Source: Alphaproteobacteria bacterium 65-37
GTDB taxonomy: Bacteria; Pseudomonadota; Alphaproteobacteria; Reyranellales; Reyranellaceae
Assembly: GCA_001897995.1 (NCBI GenBank)
Contig: MKRV01000021.1
Span: 1 to 41,595 of the forward strand
Length of the DNA stretch: 41,595 nt
Reading direction: 5' to 3'
Below, piece after piece: positions 17,250-25,806 of the stretch (its first letter is position 1; each line of letters starts with the position of its first letter). A model generated the notes under the pieces. The model saw nothing but the letters and a program-made list of their open reading frames with translations, did no database searches and was not told the DNA's origin. The translations under genes and the position numbers were made by a program.

Positions 17250-17672
17250 ATGCGTGTCATGGTCATTGTGAAGGCGACGAAGGACAGCGAAGCGGGCGTG
17301 ATGCCCTCGACCGACCTGCTCGAAGCCATGGGCAAGTACAACGAGCAGCTGGTCAATGCCGGCGTCATGATGGCCGGCGAAGGCCTGCACCCCTCGTCCG
17401 CCGGCAAGCGCGTGGCGTTCGATGGGCCGGGTCGCACCGTCATCGACGGCCCCTTCGCCGAGACCCGCGAGCTGATCGCCGGGTTCTGGCTGTGGGAGGT
17501 GAAGGACATGGACGAGGCCGTCGAGTGGGTGAAGCGCTGCCCCAATCCCATGCTCGGCCCCAGCGAGATCGAGATCCGCCGCGTCTTCGAGGCCGCCGAT
17601 TTCGGCGACGCCATGACGCCGGAGCTGACCGCGCAGGAGGACCGGATGCGCGACAAGCTGGCCAAGCGCTGA
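17250..17672 (+). CDS. DGPF/YCII-domain protein, partner of ECF42 sigma factor
   Basis: A 140-aa protein with the YCII-related fold: an opening strand MRVMVIVKA, the family signature DGPFAETRELIAGFW near residue 70, and the alternating WLWEVKDMDEAVEWVKRCP segment. Proteins of this type are genomically linked to ECF42 sigma factors, and the sigma gene follows 58 bp downstream. Their biochemical role is not settled; the name DGPF describes the motif. GAGGAG lies about 8 nt upstream of the ATG, and an ECF42-like promoter lies further upstream. It is transcribed divergently from the anthranilate-type operon, sharing a 198-bp gap with the MarR palindrome. Confidence 0.9.
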   Translation: MRVMVIVKATKDSEAGVMPSTDLLEAMGKYNEQLVNAGVMMAGEGLHPSSAGKRVAFDGPGRTVIDGPFAETRELIAGFWLWEVKDMDEAVEWVKRCPNPMLGPSEIEIRRVFEAADFGDAMTPELTAQEDRMRDKLAKR

Positions 17673-17703
17673 GGCCGTCGCCGAGGTCGGCCGGCTTGCC
17701 TCC

Positions 17704-17734
17704 CCATCGCTTCCCGCCTAAGCGGGAGCGATGG
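17704..17734 (+). promoter_or_regulatory. Hairpin covering the sigma-factor start codon
   Basis: CCATCGCTTCCCGC (17704-17717) pairs with GCGGGAGCGATGG (17722-17734) around the loop CTAA, with one bulged T: 13 pairs, mostly G-C. The right arm contains both the only purine-rich ribosome-site candidate (GGGAG) and the ATG at 17731. There is no U-run after it, so it does not look like an intrinsic terminator. In the message it should hide the sigma start, so that translation of the sigma factor depends on ribosomes arriving from the DGPF gene or on another opening event. The structure is seen; the effect is inferred. Confidence 0.6.
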
Positions 17735-19029
17735 CGGCACGCCGAACTCCCAGCGATCCCCCGGCTGGTTCCCAGAGCGAAACCCATCGGGCGATCGAGA
17801 CGGTCTTCCGCATCGAGCAGGCCAGGCTGATTGCCGGTCTTGCCCGCTGGGTGCGTGATGTCGGCAGGGCTGAGGAATTGGCGCAGGATGCGCTGGTGGC
17901 GGCTCTCTCGGAATGGCCGGGAAGTGGCGTACCGCAGAATCCTGGCGCCTGGCTGATGGCCATCGCCAAGCGCCGGGCGGTCGACGGGTTCCGCCACGAG
18001 CGCATGGCCGAGCGCAAGCACGCTGAAATCGGCCGCGATCTCGAAAGCGAACGAGACACCAGCGTCGAGGACATCGAAGCGGCGATGGACGACGATCTCG
18101 GCGACGAGCTGCTGGGCCTGATCTTCGCGGCCTGCCATCCCATCCTCTCGCCCGAGGCACGCGCGGCACTGACCCTGCGCCTGATCGGCGGGCTCACGAC
18201 CGACGAGATCGCCCGCGCCTTCCTGTCGAGCGAAGCCACGATTGCCCAGCGCATCGTGCGCGCCAAGAAAACGCTCGGCGAGTCGGGCTTGGCCTTCGAG
18301 GTGCCGCGGGGCCCCGAGCGCGAGCGGCGCCTCGCCTCGGTGCTCGAGGTCGTCTACCTCATCTTCAACGAAGGTTATGCCGCCACGGCGGGCCGCGACC
18401 TCACCCGCCCGGCGCTCTGTGCCGAGGCGCAGCGACTTGGCCGGATCCTCGCGGGCCTGATGGCCGACGAGCCCGAGGTGTTGGGCCTGCTGGCGCTGAT
18501 GGAAATCCAGGCCTCGCGCCTTGCCGCCCGCACCGCGCCCGATGGATCGCCCGTGCTCCTCACCGAGCAGAACCGCGCCCTCTGGGATCGCCTTCTGATC
18601 CGCCGCGGCCTCGCGGCCCTCGACCGCGCCGGCTCGCTGGGCGGCGCCGACGGCCCCTACGCCCTGCAGGCCGCACTGGCCGCCTGCCACGCGAGGGCCC
18701 GAACGGCCGTGGAGACGGATTGGCGGAAGATCGCGGGACTCTACGACAGGCTGCGCCTCGTCATGCCCTCGCCGGTGGTCGAACTCAATCGCGCCGTGGC
18801 GCACAGCATGGCCTTCGGGCCCGAGACCGGCCTCGCGCTGCTCGACGAGATCGAGCGCGCCGACAGCCTGCGCAACTATGCGCCACTGCCCGCCGCCCGC
18901 GGCGATTTTCTGTTTCGTGCCGGCCGACTGGCGGAAGCCCGCAGCCAGTTCAAGCGCGCCGCCGATCTGACGCGCAACGAGGGCGAAAAGACCTTTCTTT
19001 TGAAGCGTGCCGCAAGCTGCGTCCCTTGA
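17731..19029 (+). CDS. ECF42-group RNA polymerase sigma factor with C-terminal extension
   Basis: A 432-aa protein, about twice the length of a plain ECF sigma factor. Residues about 18-95 are region 2 (FRIEQARLIAGLARWVRDVG, AEELAQDALVAAL, PGAWLMAIAKRRAVDGFR). Residues about 125-190 are region 4, with the helix-turn-helix LRLIGGLTTDEIARAFLSS. From about 190 to the end lies the long alpha-helical, TPR-like extension typical of ECF42 (VVYLIFNEGYAATAGRDLTR, PSPVVELNRAVAHSMAFG). No anti-sigma factor is adjacent, as usual for this group; the extension is thought to take over control. An in-frame TAA at 17719 rules out an earlier start. The start codon sits inside a strong hairpin. Confidence 0.93.
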   Translation: MAARRTPSDPPAGSQSETHRAIETVFRIEQARLIAGLARWVRDVGRAEELAQDALVAALSEWPGSGVPQNPGAWLMAIAKRRAVDGFRHERMAERKHAEIGRDLESERDTSVEDIEAAMDDDLGDELLGLIFAACHPILSPEARAALTLRLIGGLTTDEIARAFLSSEATIAQRIVRAKKTLGESGLAFEVPRGPERERRLASVLEVVYLIFNEGYAATAGRDLTRPALCAEAQRLGRILAGLMADEPEVLGLLALMEIQASRLAARTAPDGSPVLLTEQNRALWDRLLIRRGLAALDRAGSLGGADGPYALQAALAACHARARTAVETDWRKIAGLYDRLRLVMPSPVVELNRAVAHSMAFGPETGLALLDEIERADSLRNYAPLPAARGDFLFRAGRLAEARSQFKRAADLTRNEGEKTFLLKRAASCVP

Positions 19030-19226
19030 GGAACGAGCGGCTACCTCCCGATGTTTCGTTTTCCATCGAACTGACGGGAACGATTCACCGTTTGATGCAT
19101 TGCCTTCCTGCGGCCCGGCAGCTCTACTTGATGCCGAAATCGATAGCACTAGCCCGTTCCGCGCGCTGAATCGGTCAGCTTCGACCTTCTCGAGTGCCGA
19201 CCGGCCTCCATCCAGGGGAGTAACCA

Positions 19227-20819
19227 ATGGAGCGTACGGGTTCGAGGGCCGTGGTGAGCATCAGTGAGCACCTGCAAGTACAAGTCCAGCAGGCACGGAC
19301 GAGAGAGCCCACGACGGCGCTGGTGCATAATGCGCAGGAGTTGAACGCGCTCTACCGGTTCACCGACCGGCTCTATCGGGCGCGCGGTCTCGAGCAGATC
19401 TATGCAGCGTCTCTCGACGCCATTTGCGAAACGCTGGACTGCACGCGGGCGTCGATCCTTCGTTTCGATGCCGCCGGCGTCATGCGTTTCGTGGCATGGC
19501 GCGGCCTGTCGGACTCATATCGGCACGCCGTCGAGGGGCATTCGCCCTGGCGGACCGGCGACGGAAATGCCGAGCCGATTTTCGTCGAAGATATCCTGAA
19601 TGCGGACGAACCGGACGCCCTCAAGCAGACCGTATTGTCGGAGAACATCCGCGCGCTGGCCTTCATTCCTCTCGAGATCGAGGATCGGGTCGTCGGCAAG
19701 TTCATGCTGTACTACGACGATCCGCACGTCTTCTCCGAGCGTGAGCATGAGCTGTCCCTGATCATTGCCCGGCAGCTTGGCTTCGCGATCGACCGCAGCT
19801 GCGTCGATGGCGCGGCGCGCCGGCTCGCAGCGCTGGTCGAATCTTCCAACGATGCCATCATTGCGAAAGACCTCGACGGCATCATCACTGACTGGAACAA
19901 CGGCGCCGAGCAATTGTTCGGCTACCAGGCTCACGAGATCATCGGCAAATCGGTGATGACCCTCATTCCGCCGGACCGGCACGACGAGGAACCCGCGATC
20001 CTTGGGCGCATCCGCGCCGGCGAGCGCGTCGAGCACTACGAAACCGTCCGACAGCGCAAGGACGGTGGCCTGGTCGACATCTCGCTCACCATCTCGCCCA
20101 TACGAGACAGCAATGGCCGGGTCGTCGGCGCCTCGAAGATCGCGCGCGACATCTCGGAGCGACGGCGCGCCCAGGAGCAGCAGCAACTCCTGCTGAAGGA
20201 GATGAATCATCGGGTGAAGAATCTTTTCGCCCTGGCCGGCAGTATCGTCGCCTTGAACGTCAAGAACGCCGTGACGCCCGCCGACCTTGCCACCACCGTT
20301 TCGGATCAACTCGTCGCCTTGTCGCGCGCCCATGCGCTTACGATGGCGCCGGCGTCGCTCGGCAACGACGAAGCGCGGCACGGAGCCACACTTCACAGTC
20401 TGATCGAGGCAATCCTGATGCCCTATACCGGCCGGGCTTCGAGTGGGCGTCCGCGATTTTCGATTTCAGGCGACGACATTCCGATCACCGTCCCGGCAGT
20501 CACACCGGTCGCCCTCCTTTTCCACGAATTCGCGACCAACGCGGCAAAGTACGGCAGCCTGTCCACCGAAAGGGGGATCGTCGACGTGACGTGCCGGGAG
20601 ACCGACGAGGGCATCCGCGTCGTCTGGCGGGAAGCCGGTGGGCCGCGCGTCCAGCCGGTCAGTATCGAAGGATTCGGCAGCAAGTTGATCAACGCCTCGG
20701 TAAGCCAGGTCGGGCGCATTTCGCGCAGCTGGAATCCCGACGGTGTCGTGATCGAGCTCGTACTGGTGCGTCGACTGATCGATCCACTGGCAGCCGCCGC
20801 GACACCCCGCTCCCGTTGA
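19227..20819 (+). CDS. GAF-PAS sensor histidine kinase, HWE family
   Basis: A 530-aa soluble kinase without membrane segments. Residues about 55-190 form a GAF domain ([20 protein letters not shown] to [14 protein letters not shown]). Residues about 200-315 form a PAS domain with PAC ([20 protein letters not shown], ending [12 protein letters not shown]). The phosphoacceptor is His328 in [15 protein letters not shown], followed by an ATPase domain with the WRE variant ([12 protein letters not shown]) and [11 protein letters not shown]. Such HWE/HisKA_2 kinases are common in alphaproteobacteria, in light, redox or general stress signalling; no LOV cysteine motif is seen in the PAS domain. No response regulator is nearby, so its partner must be elsewhere. 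GGGGAG stands 6 nt before the ATG. The 197-bp gap after the sigma gene suggests a separate transcript. Confidence 0.92.
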   Translation: MERTGSRAVVSISEHLQVQVQQARTREPTTALVHNAQELNALYRFTDRLYRARGLEQIYAASLDAICETLDCTRASILRFDAAGVMRFVAWRGLSDSYRHAVEGHSPWRTGDGNAEPIFVEDILNADEPDALKQTVLSENIRALAFIPLEIEDRVVGKFMLYYDDPHVFSEREHELSLIIARQLGFAIDRSCVDGAARRLAALVESSNDAIIAKDLDGIITDWNNGAEQLFGYQAHEIIGKSVMTLIPPDRHDEEPAILGRIRAGERVEHYETVRQRKDGGLVDISLTISPIRDSNGRVVGASKIARDISERRRAQEQQQLLLKEMNHRVKNLFALAGSIVALNVKNAVTPADLATTVSDQLVALSRAHALTMAPASLGNDEARHGATLHSLIEAILMPYTGRASSGRPRFSISGDDIPITVPAVTPVALLFHEFATNAAKYGSLSTERGIVDVTCRETDEGIRVVWREAGGPRVQPVSIEGFGSKLINASVSQVGRISRSWNPDGVVIELVLVRRLIDPLAAAATPRSR

Positions 20820-20831
20820 CGAGGCTCCCTC

Positions 20832-21494
20832 TCAAGACAACGGAGGCTGCGGAAGCGGGAACCAGGTCGTGAAGCGGCGCGCCAGGCCGCGATTGCCGGT
20901 GACGGTGAGCGATCCTGTCGTTTCGAGCTCAGTGAGCAGCACACCGCCATAGACGGCCATCGCAACCGCATCCGGTGCGCCGTTGAAGGCGCATTGTCCC
21001 TGCTCGGCTTCGCCGCGCATGACCTCACAGCCGGCCCGGTCGATGCGGGCAAGATAGCCCGCCTTGCCGAACCGAAAGCCGACGACCGCTTCGGCACCCC
21101 TTGCCTGCTTCAGGTCCAACATGGTTCGGAAGGAGAGCAGCAACCCGACGCCACTGATCGGCAGGCCGGCCGGCCGGTGCGGTGAGCGGACTGCCCAGCG
21201 CGCCAGCGCCTGAAGGATGGGTTCGGCGTCATGGCCCCAGGGCGTGAGCTCGTAGACCTGCACGTTGGCCGGCGGCGGCAGGCGCCGACGTTGCACGACC
21301 CGGCGCGCTTCGAGCTCTTCCAGACGCTGGCCCAGCACATTGGCGCTGATCCCCGGCAGCTCGGCGCGCAAATCCGAGAAACGGCGTCCCCCCAGCATCA
21401 GCTCGCGCACGATCAGAAGTGCCCAGCGTTCGCCCAACAGCTCCAGCGCGTGCGCGCTGGCACAGGCGTCATCGTAGTGCCGCTTGGTCGTCAT
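20832..21494 (-). CDS. HxlR-family transcriptional regulator with C-terminal extension
   Basis: A 220-aa protein. Residues 1-100 are an HxlR winged helix: CASAHALELLGERWALLIVR, then RFSDLRAELPGISANVLGQRL and the wing VYELTPWG. HxlR proteins are usually about 110-130 aa; here residues 110-220 add a domain resembling the SCP2-like tail of some HxlR regulators (GEAEQGQCAFNGAPDAVAMA), which could bind a hydrophobic ligand. No Shine-Dalgarno sequence precedes the ATG, and a -10-like TAATAT lies only 15 nt upstream, so the message may be leaderless or nearly so. It is divergent from the GFA-family gene, which it probably controls through the AT-rich gap between them. It converges on the HWE kinase with only 12 bp between stops. 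Confidence 0.9.
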   Translation of the reverse strand: MTTKRHYDDACASAHALELLGERWALLIVRELMLGGRRFSDLRAELPGISANVLGQRLEELEARRVVQRRRLPPPANVQVYELTPWGHDAEPILQALARWAVRSPHRPAGLPISGVGLLLSFRTMLDLKQARGAEAVVGFRFGKAGYLARIDRAGCEVMRGEAEQGQCAFNGAPDAVAMAVYGGVLLTELETTGSLTVTGNRGLARRFTTWFPLPQPPLS

Positions 21495-21504
21495 CGCGAT
21501 GCGA

Positions 21505-21543
21505 TAGTTATATTATTGAATCATTTAGTTATCTTTAATAACT
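21505..21543. promoter_or_regulatory. AT-rich operator/promoter region between HxlR and GFA genes
   Basis: TAGTTAT occurs twice, at 21505-21511 and 21526-21532, exactly 21 bp apart (two helical turns). The second copy is also the left arm of an inverted repeat, AGTTAT-N5-ATAACT (21527-21543). On the plus strand TTGAAT (21516-21521), 17 bp and TAACTT (21539-21544) make a plausible sigma-70 promoter for the GFA gene, so a protein bound here would block it. The repeats are seen; binding by the neighbouring HxlR protein is inferred. Confidence 0.55.
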
Positions 21544-21580
21544 TTCATGATCTGCCCGGTCAACCGAGGAGGAACCTGGG

Positions 21581-22093
21581 ATGAAAGCTTCCCCCACGAC
21601 GGAGCTGACGACGGTCTGCGCCTGCGGCCGCGTCGAGATCGTGGCGACGGGACGGCCGATCCTCACCGCCGCCTGCTACTGCGACGATTGCCGCGAGGGC
21701 TCCGGCCGCATCGAGGCGCGACCGCAGGCGCCGCGTGTCCGCGAGCCGGATGGCAGCACGGCCTATATCCTGTTCCGCAAGGACCGCGTCGCCTGCCGGC
21801 GCGGCCAGGACCTCCTCAAGGCGGAGAAGCTGAAGGCGACCTCCGCGACCAACCGCATGGTCGCGACCTGCTGCAATTCGGCGATGACGCTCGCCTTCGA
21901 TCGGGGGCCGCATTGGACTTCGCTGTTCCGCAGCCGCATACCCGACGCGCCGCCGATCGAGATGAGGAATTTCACCAAGTTCAAGCCCGACGACGTCGTG
22001 CTGCCCAACGACGTGCCAAGCTACCACACCTTTCCGCTGAGCTTCGTCGGCCGGCTGCTGGCTGCCCGTGTCGCCATGCTGTTCGGACCGTGA
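21581..22093 (+). CDS. GFA/CENP-V-family zinc-binding protein
   Basis: A 170-aa protein with the cysteine pattern of the GFA (glutathione-dependent formaldehyde-activating enzyme-like) family: C13-x-C15, C32-x-C34-xx-C37 (ACYCDDCREG) and C97-C98 (ATCCNSAM), which would bind structural and catalytic zinc. The name of the family is historical, and few members have a proven function. The second half (MRNFTKFKPDDVVLPNDVPS) fits the longer GFA subgroup with a C-terminal extension. GAGGAGG-type sequence precedes the ATG. It is divergent from an HxlR regulator, an arrangement typical of small detoxification or carbonyl-stress units. The substrate is unknown. Confidence 0.85.
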   Translation: MKASPTTELTTVCACGRVEIVATGRPILTAACYCDDCREGSGRIEARPQAPRVREPDGSTAYILFRKDRVACRRGQDLLKAEKLKATSATNRMVATCCNSAMTLAFDRGPHWTSLFRSRIPDAPPIEMRNFTKFKPDDVVLPNDVPSYHTFPLSFVGRLLAARVAMLFGP

Positions 22094-22229
22094 GCCCCAC
22101 GGCTGATGGCCGTTTCGCAGCGCGTCGGCATTTTGCAAGCATGGACGGACACCGGGATTGGCAGGTGGTACGACAGGTCATCACCCGACACACTTCGGCC
22201 TGTCGAGCCGGGCTGCGAGGAAGACACCC

Positions 22230-22853
22230 ATGCCGACGCGTACCCTCACGCTCTACATCGACTACAAGAGCCCCTACGCCTACCTCGCCAAGGATCTCGC
22301 CTATCGCCTGGAGCAGGACACAGGCGTCGCCATCGACTGGCTGCCCTATGTCCTCGACATTCCCGCCTATCTCGGCAGCGCCAAGGTCGACGCCAACGGC
22401 CGTGTGCTGGAGCAGGAGCGCAACGCCCATCAGTGGCGCCGCGTCAAATACAGCTACATGGACGTCCGCCGCGAGGCCAACCGGCTGGGCCTGACCATCC
22501 GCGGCACCCGGAAGATCTGGGACTCTTCGCTCGCCGGCATCGGGCTGCTCTATGCCAAACGTCACGACGTTCTCCGTGCCTACAACGACGAGGTGTTCGA
22601 ACGTTTCTGGAAGCACGACCTCGACATCGAGCAACCGGCGGCGCTGGCCGACATCCTGCAGCGCGCCGGTGCCGACGGCGCAGGCTTCGAGGCTTTCCTG
22701 CAGGGCGAAGGCCGCACGGCTCTAAAAGCGGTGCAGGACGAGGCGGAAGCCAAGGGCGTGTTCGGCGTGCCGAGCTTCCTGCTGCCGGATGGCGATCTCT
22801 ACTGGGGCCGCGAGCATCTCCCGCGCCTTCGCGAGATGCTCGCCGTCGCCTGA
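22230..22853 (+). CDS. DsbA-family (2-hydroxychromene-2-carboxylate isomerase-like) protein
   Basis: A 207-aa thioredoxin-fold protein of the DsbA/kappa-GST type. It opens with TLYIDYKSPYAYLAKDLAYR, where disulfide oxidoreductases would have CxxC; here the position reads SPYA, so it is not a disulfide enzyme. The cis-proline segment GVFGVPSFLLPDGDLYWGRE, near the C-terminus, is intact. This combination fits glutathione-dependent isomerases such as 2-hydroxychromene-2-carboxylate isomerase. The frame is open back to 22158, but MPTRTL at 22230 has GAGGA 8 nt upstream and begins just before the first strand. No signal peptide is present. It is downstream of the GFA gene with a 136-bp gap; a shared role in glutathione-linked detoxification is possible but unproven. 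Confidence 0.85.
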   Translation: MPTRTLTLYIDYKSPYAYLAKDLAYRLEQDTGVAIDWLPYVLDIPAYLGSAKVDANGRVLEQERNAHQWRRVKYSYMDVRREANRLGLTIRGTRKIWDSSLAGIGLLYAKRHDVLRAYNDEVFERFWKHDLDIEQPAALADILQRAGADGAGFEAFLQGEGRTALKAVQDEAEAKGVFGVPSFLLPDGDLYWGREHLPRLREMLAVA

Positions 22854-22859
22854 AGGAAT

Positions 22860-24197
22860 CTACGCCATCGCGAGACGGCGCGTCGGCGCCGGCCGCATCG
22901 TGTAGAGCAGCACGACTCCAGCGAGCAGGTACAGCGCGGCCACGAGGTACATGCTATTGACCGGCGTGCCGGTGGTCCGGTTGATCCAGGTCGTGATCGG
23001 CGGCATCAACGCCGGCCCGAGATTGCCCAGGCTGCTGATCAGGGCGATGCCGCCGGCCGCCGTCTTCTTCGGAACATAGTCGCAGACGCCGGCGAAGAAG
23101 ATCGGCGTCGCCGCCGACTGGCCGATCGCCATCACGCAGAGACCGGCCAACGACCAGACCAGGTTGCCCTGCGTGAAGATGGTGATCACAAGGCCAACCG
23201 TGCACAGTCCGACACAGAAGAAGAAGTGCCAGCGCCGCTCCAACCGCTGGTCGGAGCTGCGACCGATCAACACCATGCCGATGGCGCCGAACACCGCCGG
23301 CACGGCCGCCAGCAGGCCGACGGTGAGCACGTCGGCAACGCCCCAGCCGCGGATCAGGGTCGGCGCCCAGAAGACCATCGTGTAGGTCGCGCCCAGCAGC
23401 AGGAGATAGACGAAAGCCAGCGAATAGGTCTTCTCGTCACGCAGCAGCTCCCACATCGAGCCATGCGATGCCGAGGCGACCACCGGCGCGTCGTTGTCGA
23501 GGTGGCTGCGCAAGGCGACCTTCTCGCCCGCGCTCAGCCAGTCCGCCTGTTCCGGCCGGTCCTTGAGCACGAAATAGGCGATGATGCCCAGTATCGAGGC
23601 GGGCAGCCCCTGGACCAGGAACAGCCATTGCCAGCCGTGCCAGCCTGCCCAGCCATCCATGTACTTCATGATGAAGCCGGAAAGCGGCCCGGCAATGATG
23701 TAGGCGATGGGCGTCGCCGCCATGAAGATGGCGATGATCTTGGCGCGCCGCGCCGCAGGATACCAATAGGTGAGATAGAGGATGATGCCGGGGAAGAAGC
23801 CGGCTTCGAAGGCGCCGAGCAGGAAGCGCAGGACATAGAACTGCACCGGCGTCTGGACGAACATGATGGCCGCGGCGCAGATGCCCCAGAGGAACATGAT
23901 GCGCAGCAAGGTCTTGCGGGCACCGATCCGTTCCAGGAGCAGGTTGCTCGGCACCTCGAACAGGAGATAGCCGATGAAGAAGACGCCGGCGCCCATCGCA
24001 TAGGCCTCGTCGCTGAACGGCAGCGACTTCTTCATCTCGAGCTGGGCGAAGCCCACATTGATGCGGTCGAGATAGGCGACGACGTAACAGACGATCAGCA
24101 ACGGCAGGAGACGCCAGCCGACCTTGTCGAACAGCGTGTCGTCAGCGCCGGCTTTCGGCCCAGCCGGCCCATTCTGCGATGACGGGATCGGGCTCAT
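22860..24197 (-). CDS. MFS transporter, anion:cation symporter (ACS) family
   Basis: A 445-aa integral membrane protein with about 12 helices. The start of helix 1 (LLPLLIVCYVVAYLDRINVGFA), the loop ERIGARKTLLR after helix 2, and FLLGAFEAGFFPGIILYLTYW are typical of ACS carriers, which import organic anions such as phthalate, tartrate or other carboxylates with protons. GGGGAGGAG stands just before the ATG. It is 47 bp downstream of the WS/DGAT gene in the same direction and could be the last gene of that unit, or a separate gene; the substrate cannot be told from sequence. It converges with the DsbA-family gene, 6 bp between stops. Confidence 0.93.
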   Translation of the reverse strand: MSPIPSSQNGPAGPKAGADDTLFDKVGWRLLPLLIVCYVVAYLDRINVGFAQLEMKKSLPFSDEAYAMGAGVFFIGYLLFEVPSNLLLERIGARKTLLRIMFLWGICAAAIMFVQTPVQFYVLRFLLGAFEAGFFPGIILYLTYWYPAARRAKIIAIFMAATPIAYIIAGPLSGFIMKYMDGWAGWHGWQWLFLVQGLPASILGIIAYFVLKDRPEQADWLSAGEKVALRSHLDNDAPVVASASHGSMWELLRDEKTYSLAFVYLLLLGATYTMVFWAPTLIRGWGVADVLTVGLLAAVPAVFGAIGMVLIGRSSDQRLERRWHFFFCVGLCTVGLVITIFTQGNLVWSLAGLCVMAIGQSAATPIFFAGVCDYVPKKTAAGGIALISSLGNLGPALMPPITTWINRTTGTPVNSMYLVAALYLLAGVVLLYTMRPAPTRRLAMA

Positions 24198-24244
24198 GAC
24201 ATCTCCTCCCCTTTTCTTGTTTCTGCTCCGGGACTCTCGATCCG

Positions 24245-25732
24245 TCAGCCCGGCGGTGGCGATGGCGACGCCGATACCGGTGCGGATGCAGTTGCCGATG
24301 GGGCGGTCGCATCGACCGGCGGCAAGGCCTCGATGGCACGCAAGGCCGCCTGCAGATGCCCGACGATCTCGTGCGATTCGTCCTGAGACAGCACGCGCCG
24401 GCAGGCCGTCAGGCCGAATTCCAGCAGCCCGGCATAGCTCTGCACCGTGATGTTGAGCGCGCTGCCGTGATAGGGGATCGATACCGGGTAGTAGTGCGCC
24501 ATGCGTGCGCCGGCCATGTAGAGCGGCATCGGTGGGCCGGGGACGTTGGAGATCAGCACGTTGCCGGCGGCGGGCTGACGGCTTGCCAGTCCAGAGCGGC
24601 CGAGCAGCGAGGCGAGCCCGGTCATGAGCCAGGGCGAGCCGGTGATCGGCACGTCAACCGAGAGCACCGGCTTGAGTTCCCGCACCACCGCCTTGGCGGC
24701 TTCGGACGAGGCATGGATCGCCTTGAAACGCGCCGCCAGATCATCGATGTCGGTCGCCAGATCGACGCGAACCATCGACACCTGGTTGTTCATGGAATCG
24801 TCGCCCTCGGTGCGCAGGCTGACCGGCACCATGGCGATCAGCGCCTCCTTGGGCATCAGGTTGCGTTCCTTGAGGAAGCGATGCAGGGCGATGCTGCACA
24901 TCGCCATCACGATGGTGTTCACCGTGCCGCCGACGCGTTTTCCCAGGGCTTTGATGTCGGCCAGCGGCACCGAGAGCGTGCCGAACGACCGCTGATTGGT
25001 GATCGAGTCGTTGAAGATCGTGCGCGGTGCCAGGCCGAGATTGAGCGCGCGTTGACCGGGCAACGTCCGCTGGCTGGCGAGCACGGTGGCGGCCGCGCCG
25101 AACGCCTTGGCGGCCGTCGGCAGCAGTTCGGCGAACTTGCGGTATTGCTGGGCCGTGTTCTCGGCGGCTGCCCGCAGCAGTTCCGCAACGCCGAGCTGGT
25201 AGCCGCCACCGCCGGCCGTGCGTCGGCGCCGCGGCGGCGGGACCTCGCGCATCTCGGGCGTCACGTCGTACAGCACCTTGGCCAGCTCGACCCCGGCCTT
25301 GCCGTCGACGCCGCTGTGGTGTGCCTTGGAGTAGAAGGCGACCTGGCCGTTCTCCAACCCCTCGATGACATACATCTCCCACAAGGGACGGCTGCGATCG
25401 AGCAGCGAGGAATGCAGGCGCGCGACGAGCTGCTCAAGCTGCGCCATCGTGCCGGGTCGCCGCAAGGTCAGGCTCCGCACGTGGTAGTCGAGGTCGATAT
25501 CCTCGTCCTCGATCCACACCGGATTGGCGAGTTCGAAGGGCATCGACGCCAGCTTGCGGCTCATCATCGCCGACAGATGCAGGCGCTTGCCGAGCATCGT
25601 CTTGACGTCTTCGTAGTAGTCGCCCTGGTAGCCTTCCGGCAGGTCGAACAGCATGAGGCTGCCGACATGCATCGGCGTCTCCGGCGTTTCGAAATGCAGG
25701 AACGAGGCGTCCATGCTGCTGAGATGGTCCAT
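24245..25732 (-). CDS. WS/DGAT-type acyltransferase (wax ester synthase / diacylglycerol acyltransferase)
   Basis: A 495-aa member of the bacterial wax ester synthase/DGAT family. The N-terminal LSSMDASFLHFETPETPMHV and the active-site HHxxxDG motif (H138-H139-SGV-D143-G144) are intact, as are NVLISNVPGPPMPLYMAG and the C-terminal SYAGLLEFGLTACRR. The enzyme transfers acyl groups from acyl-CoA to fatty alcohols or diacylglycerol at the cytoplasmic membrane, making storage lipid. It lies 74 bp downstream of a fatty acyl-CoA ligase that could supply its substrate. The last 25 residues are an Ala/Pro/Ser tail of low complexity. Whether it makes wax ester, triacylglycerol or another ester cannot be told from sequence. 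Confidence 0.94.
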   Translation of the reverse strand: MDHLSSMDASFLHFETPETPMHVGSLMLFDLPEGYQGDYYEDVKTMLGKRLHLSAMMSRKLASMPFELANPVWIEDEDIDLDYHVRSLTLRRPGTMAQLEQLVARLHSSLLDRSRPLWEMYVIEGLENGQVAFYSKAHHSGVDGKAGVELAKVLYDVTPEMREVPPPRRRRTAGGGGYQLGVAELLRAAAENTAQQYRKFAELLPTAAKAFGAAATVLASQRTLPGQRALNLGLAPRTIFNDSITNQRSFGTLSVPLADIKALGKRVGGTVNTIVMAMCSIALHRFLKERNLMPKEALIAMVPVSLRTEGDDSMNNQVSMVRVDLATDIDDLAARFKAIHASSEAAKAVVRELKPVLSVDVPITGSPWLMTGLASLLGRSGLASRQPAAGNVLISNVPGPPMPLYMAGARMAHYYPVSIPYHGSALNITVQSYAGLLEFGLTACRRVLSQDESHEIVGHLQAALRAIEALPPVDATAPSATASAPVSASPSPPPG

Positions 25733-25740
25733 GCCCTATC

Positions 25741-25768
25741 CTCTGGGTCCTGTTCTCTGGGTTCTGTC
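25741..25768. repeat. Two 14-bp imperfect tandem copies
   Basis: CTCTGGGTCCTGTT and CTCTGGGTTCTGTC stand head to tail in the 74-bp gap between the acyl-CoA ligase and WS/DGAT genes, matching at 12 of 14 positions. They lie just upstream of the WS/DGAT start. They could be a chance duplication or a paired binding site. Confidence 0.5.
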
Positions 25769-25806
25769 CTCCGGTCGACGCGCCTCCGTCGCCGGGACTG
25801 TCGATG

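Noticed and set aside
19077-19101. GGAAC-N16-CATT before the HWE kinase, resembling a general stress (EcfG) promoter
   Set aside because: The -10 differs from CGTT, and other GGAAC/CGTT words nearby have wrong spacing; too weak to call a promoter.
20813-20843. Possible terminator between the convergent HWE kinase and HxlR genes
   Set aside because: Only a 6-bp stem (CCGTTG/CAACGG) around a 19-nt loop, with no T-run on either strand.
22201-22227. A second TGTCGA word, as a possible further ECF42 promoter before the DsbA-family gene
   Set aside because: No CGAT or CGAC at 16-17 bp; TGTCGA alone is common in this GC-rich sequence.
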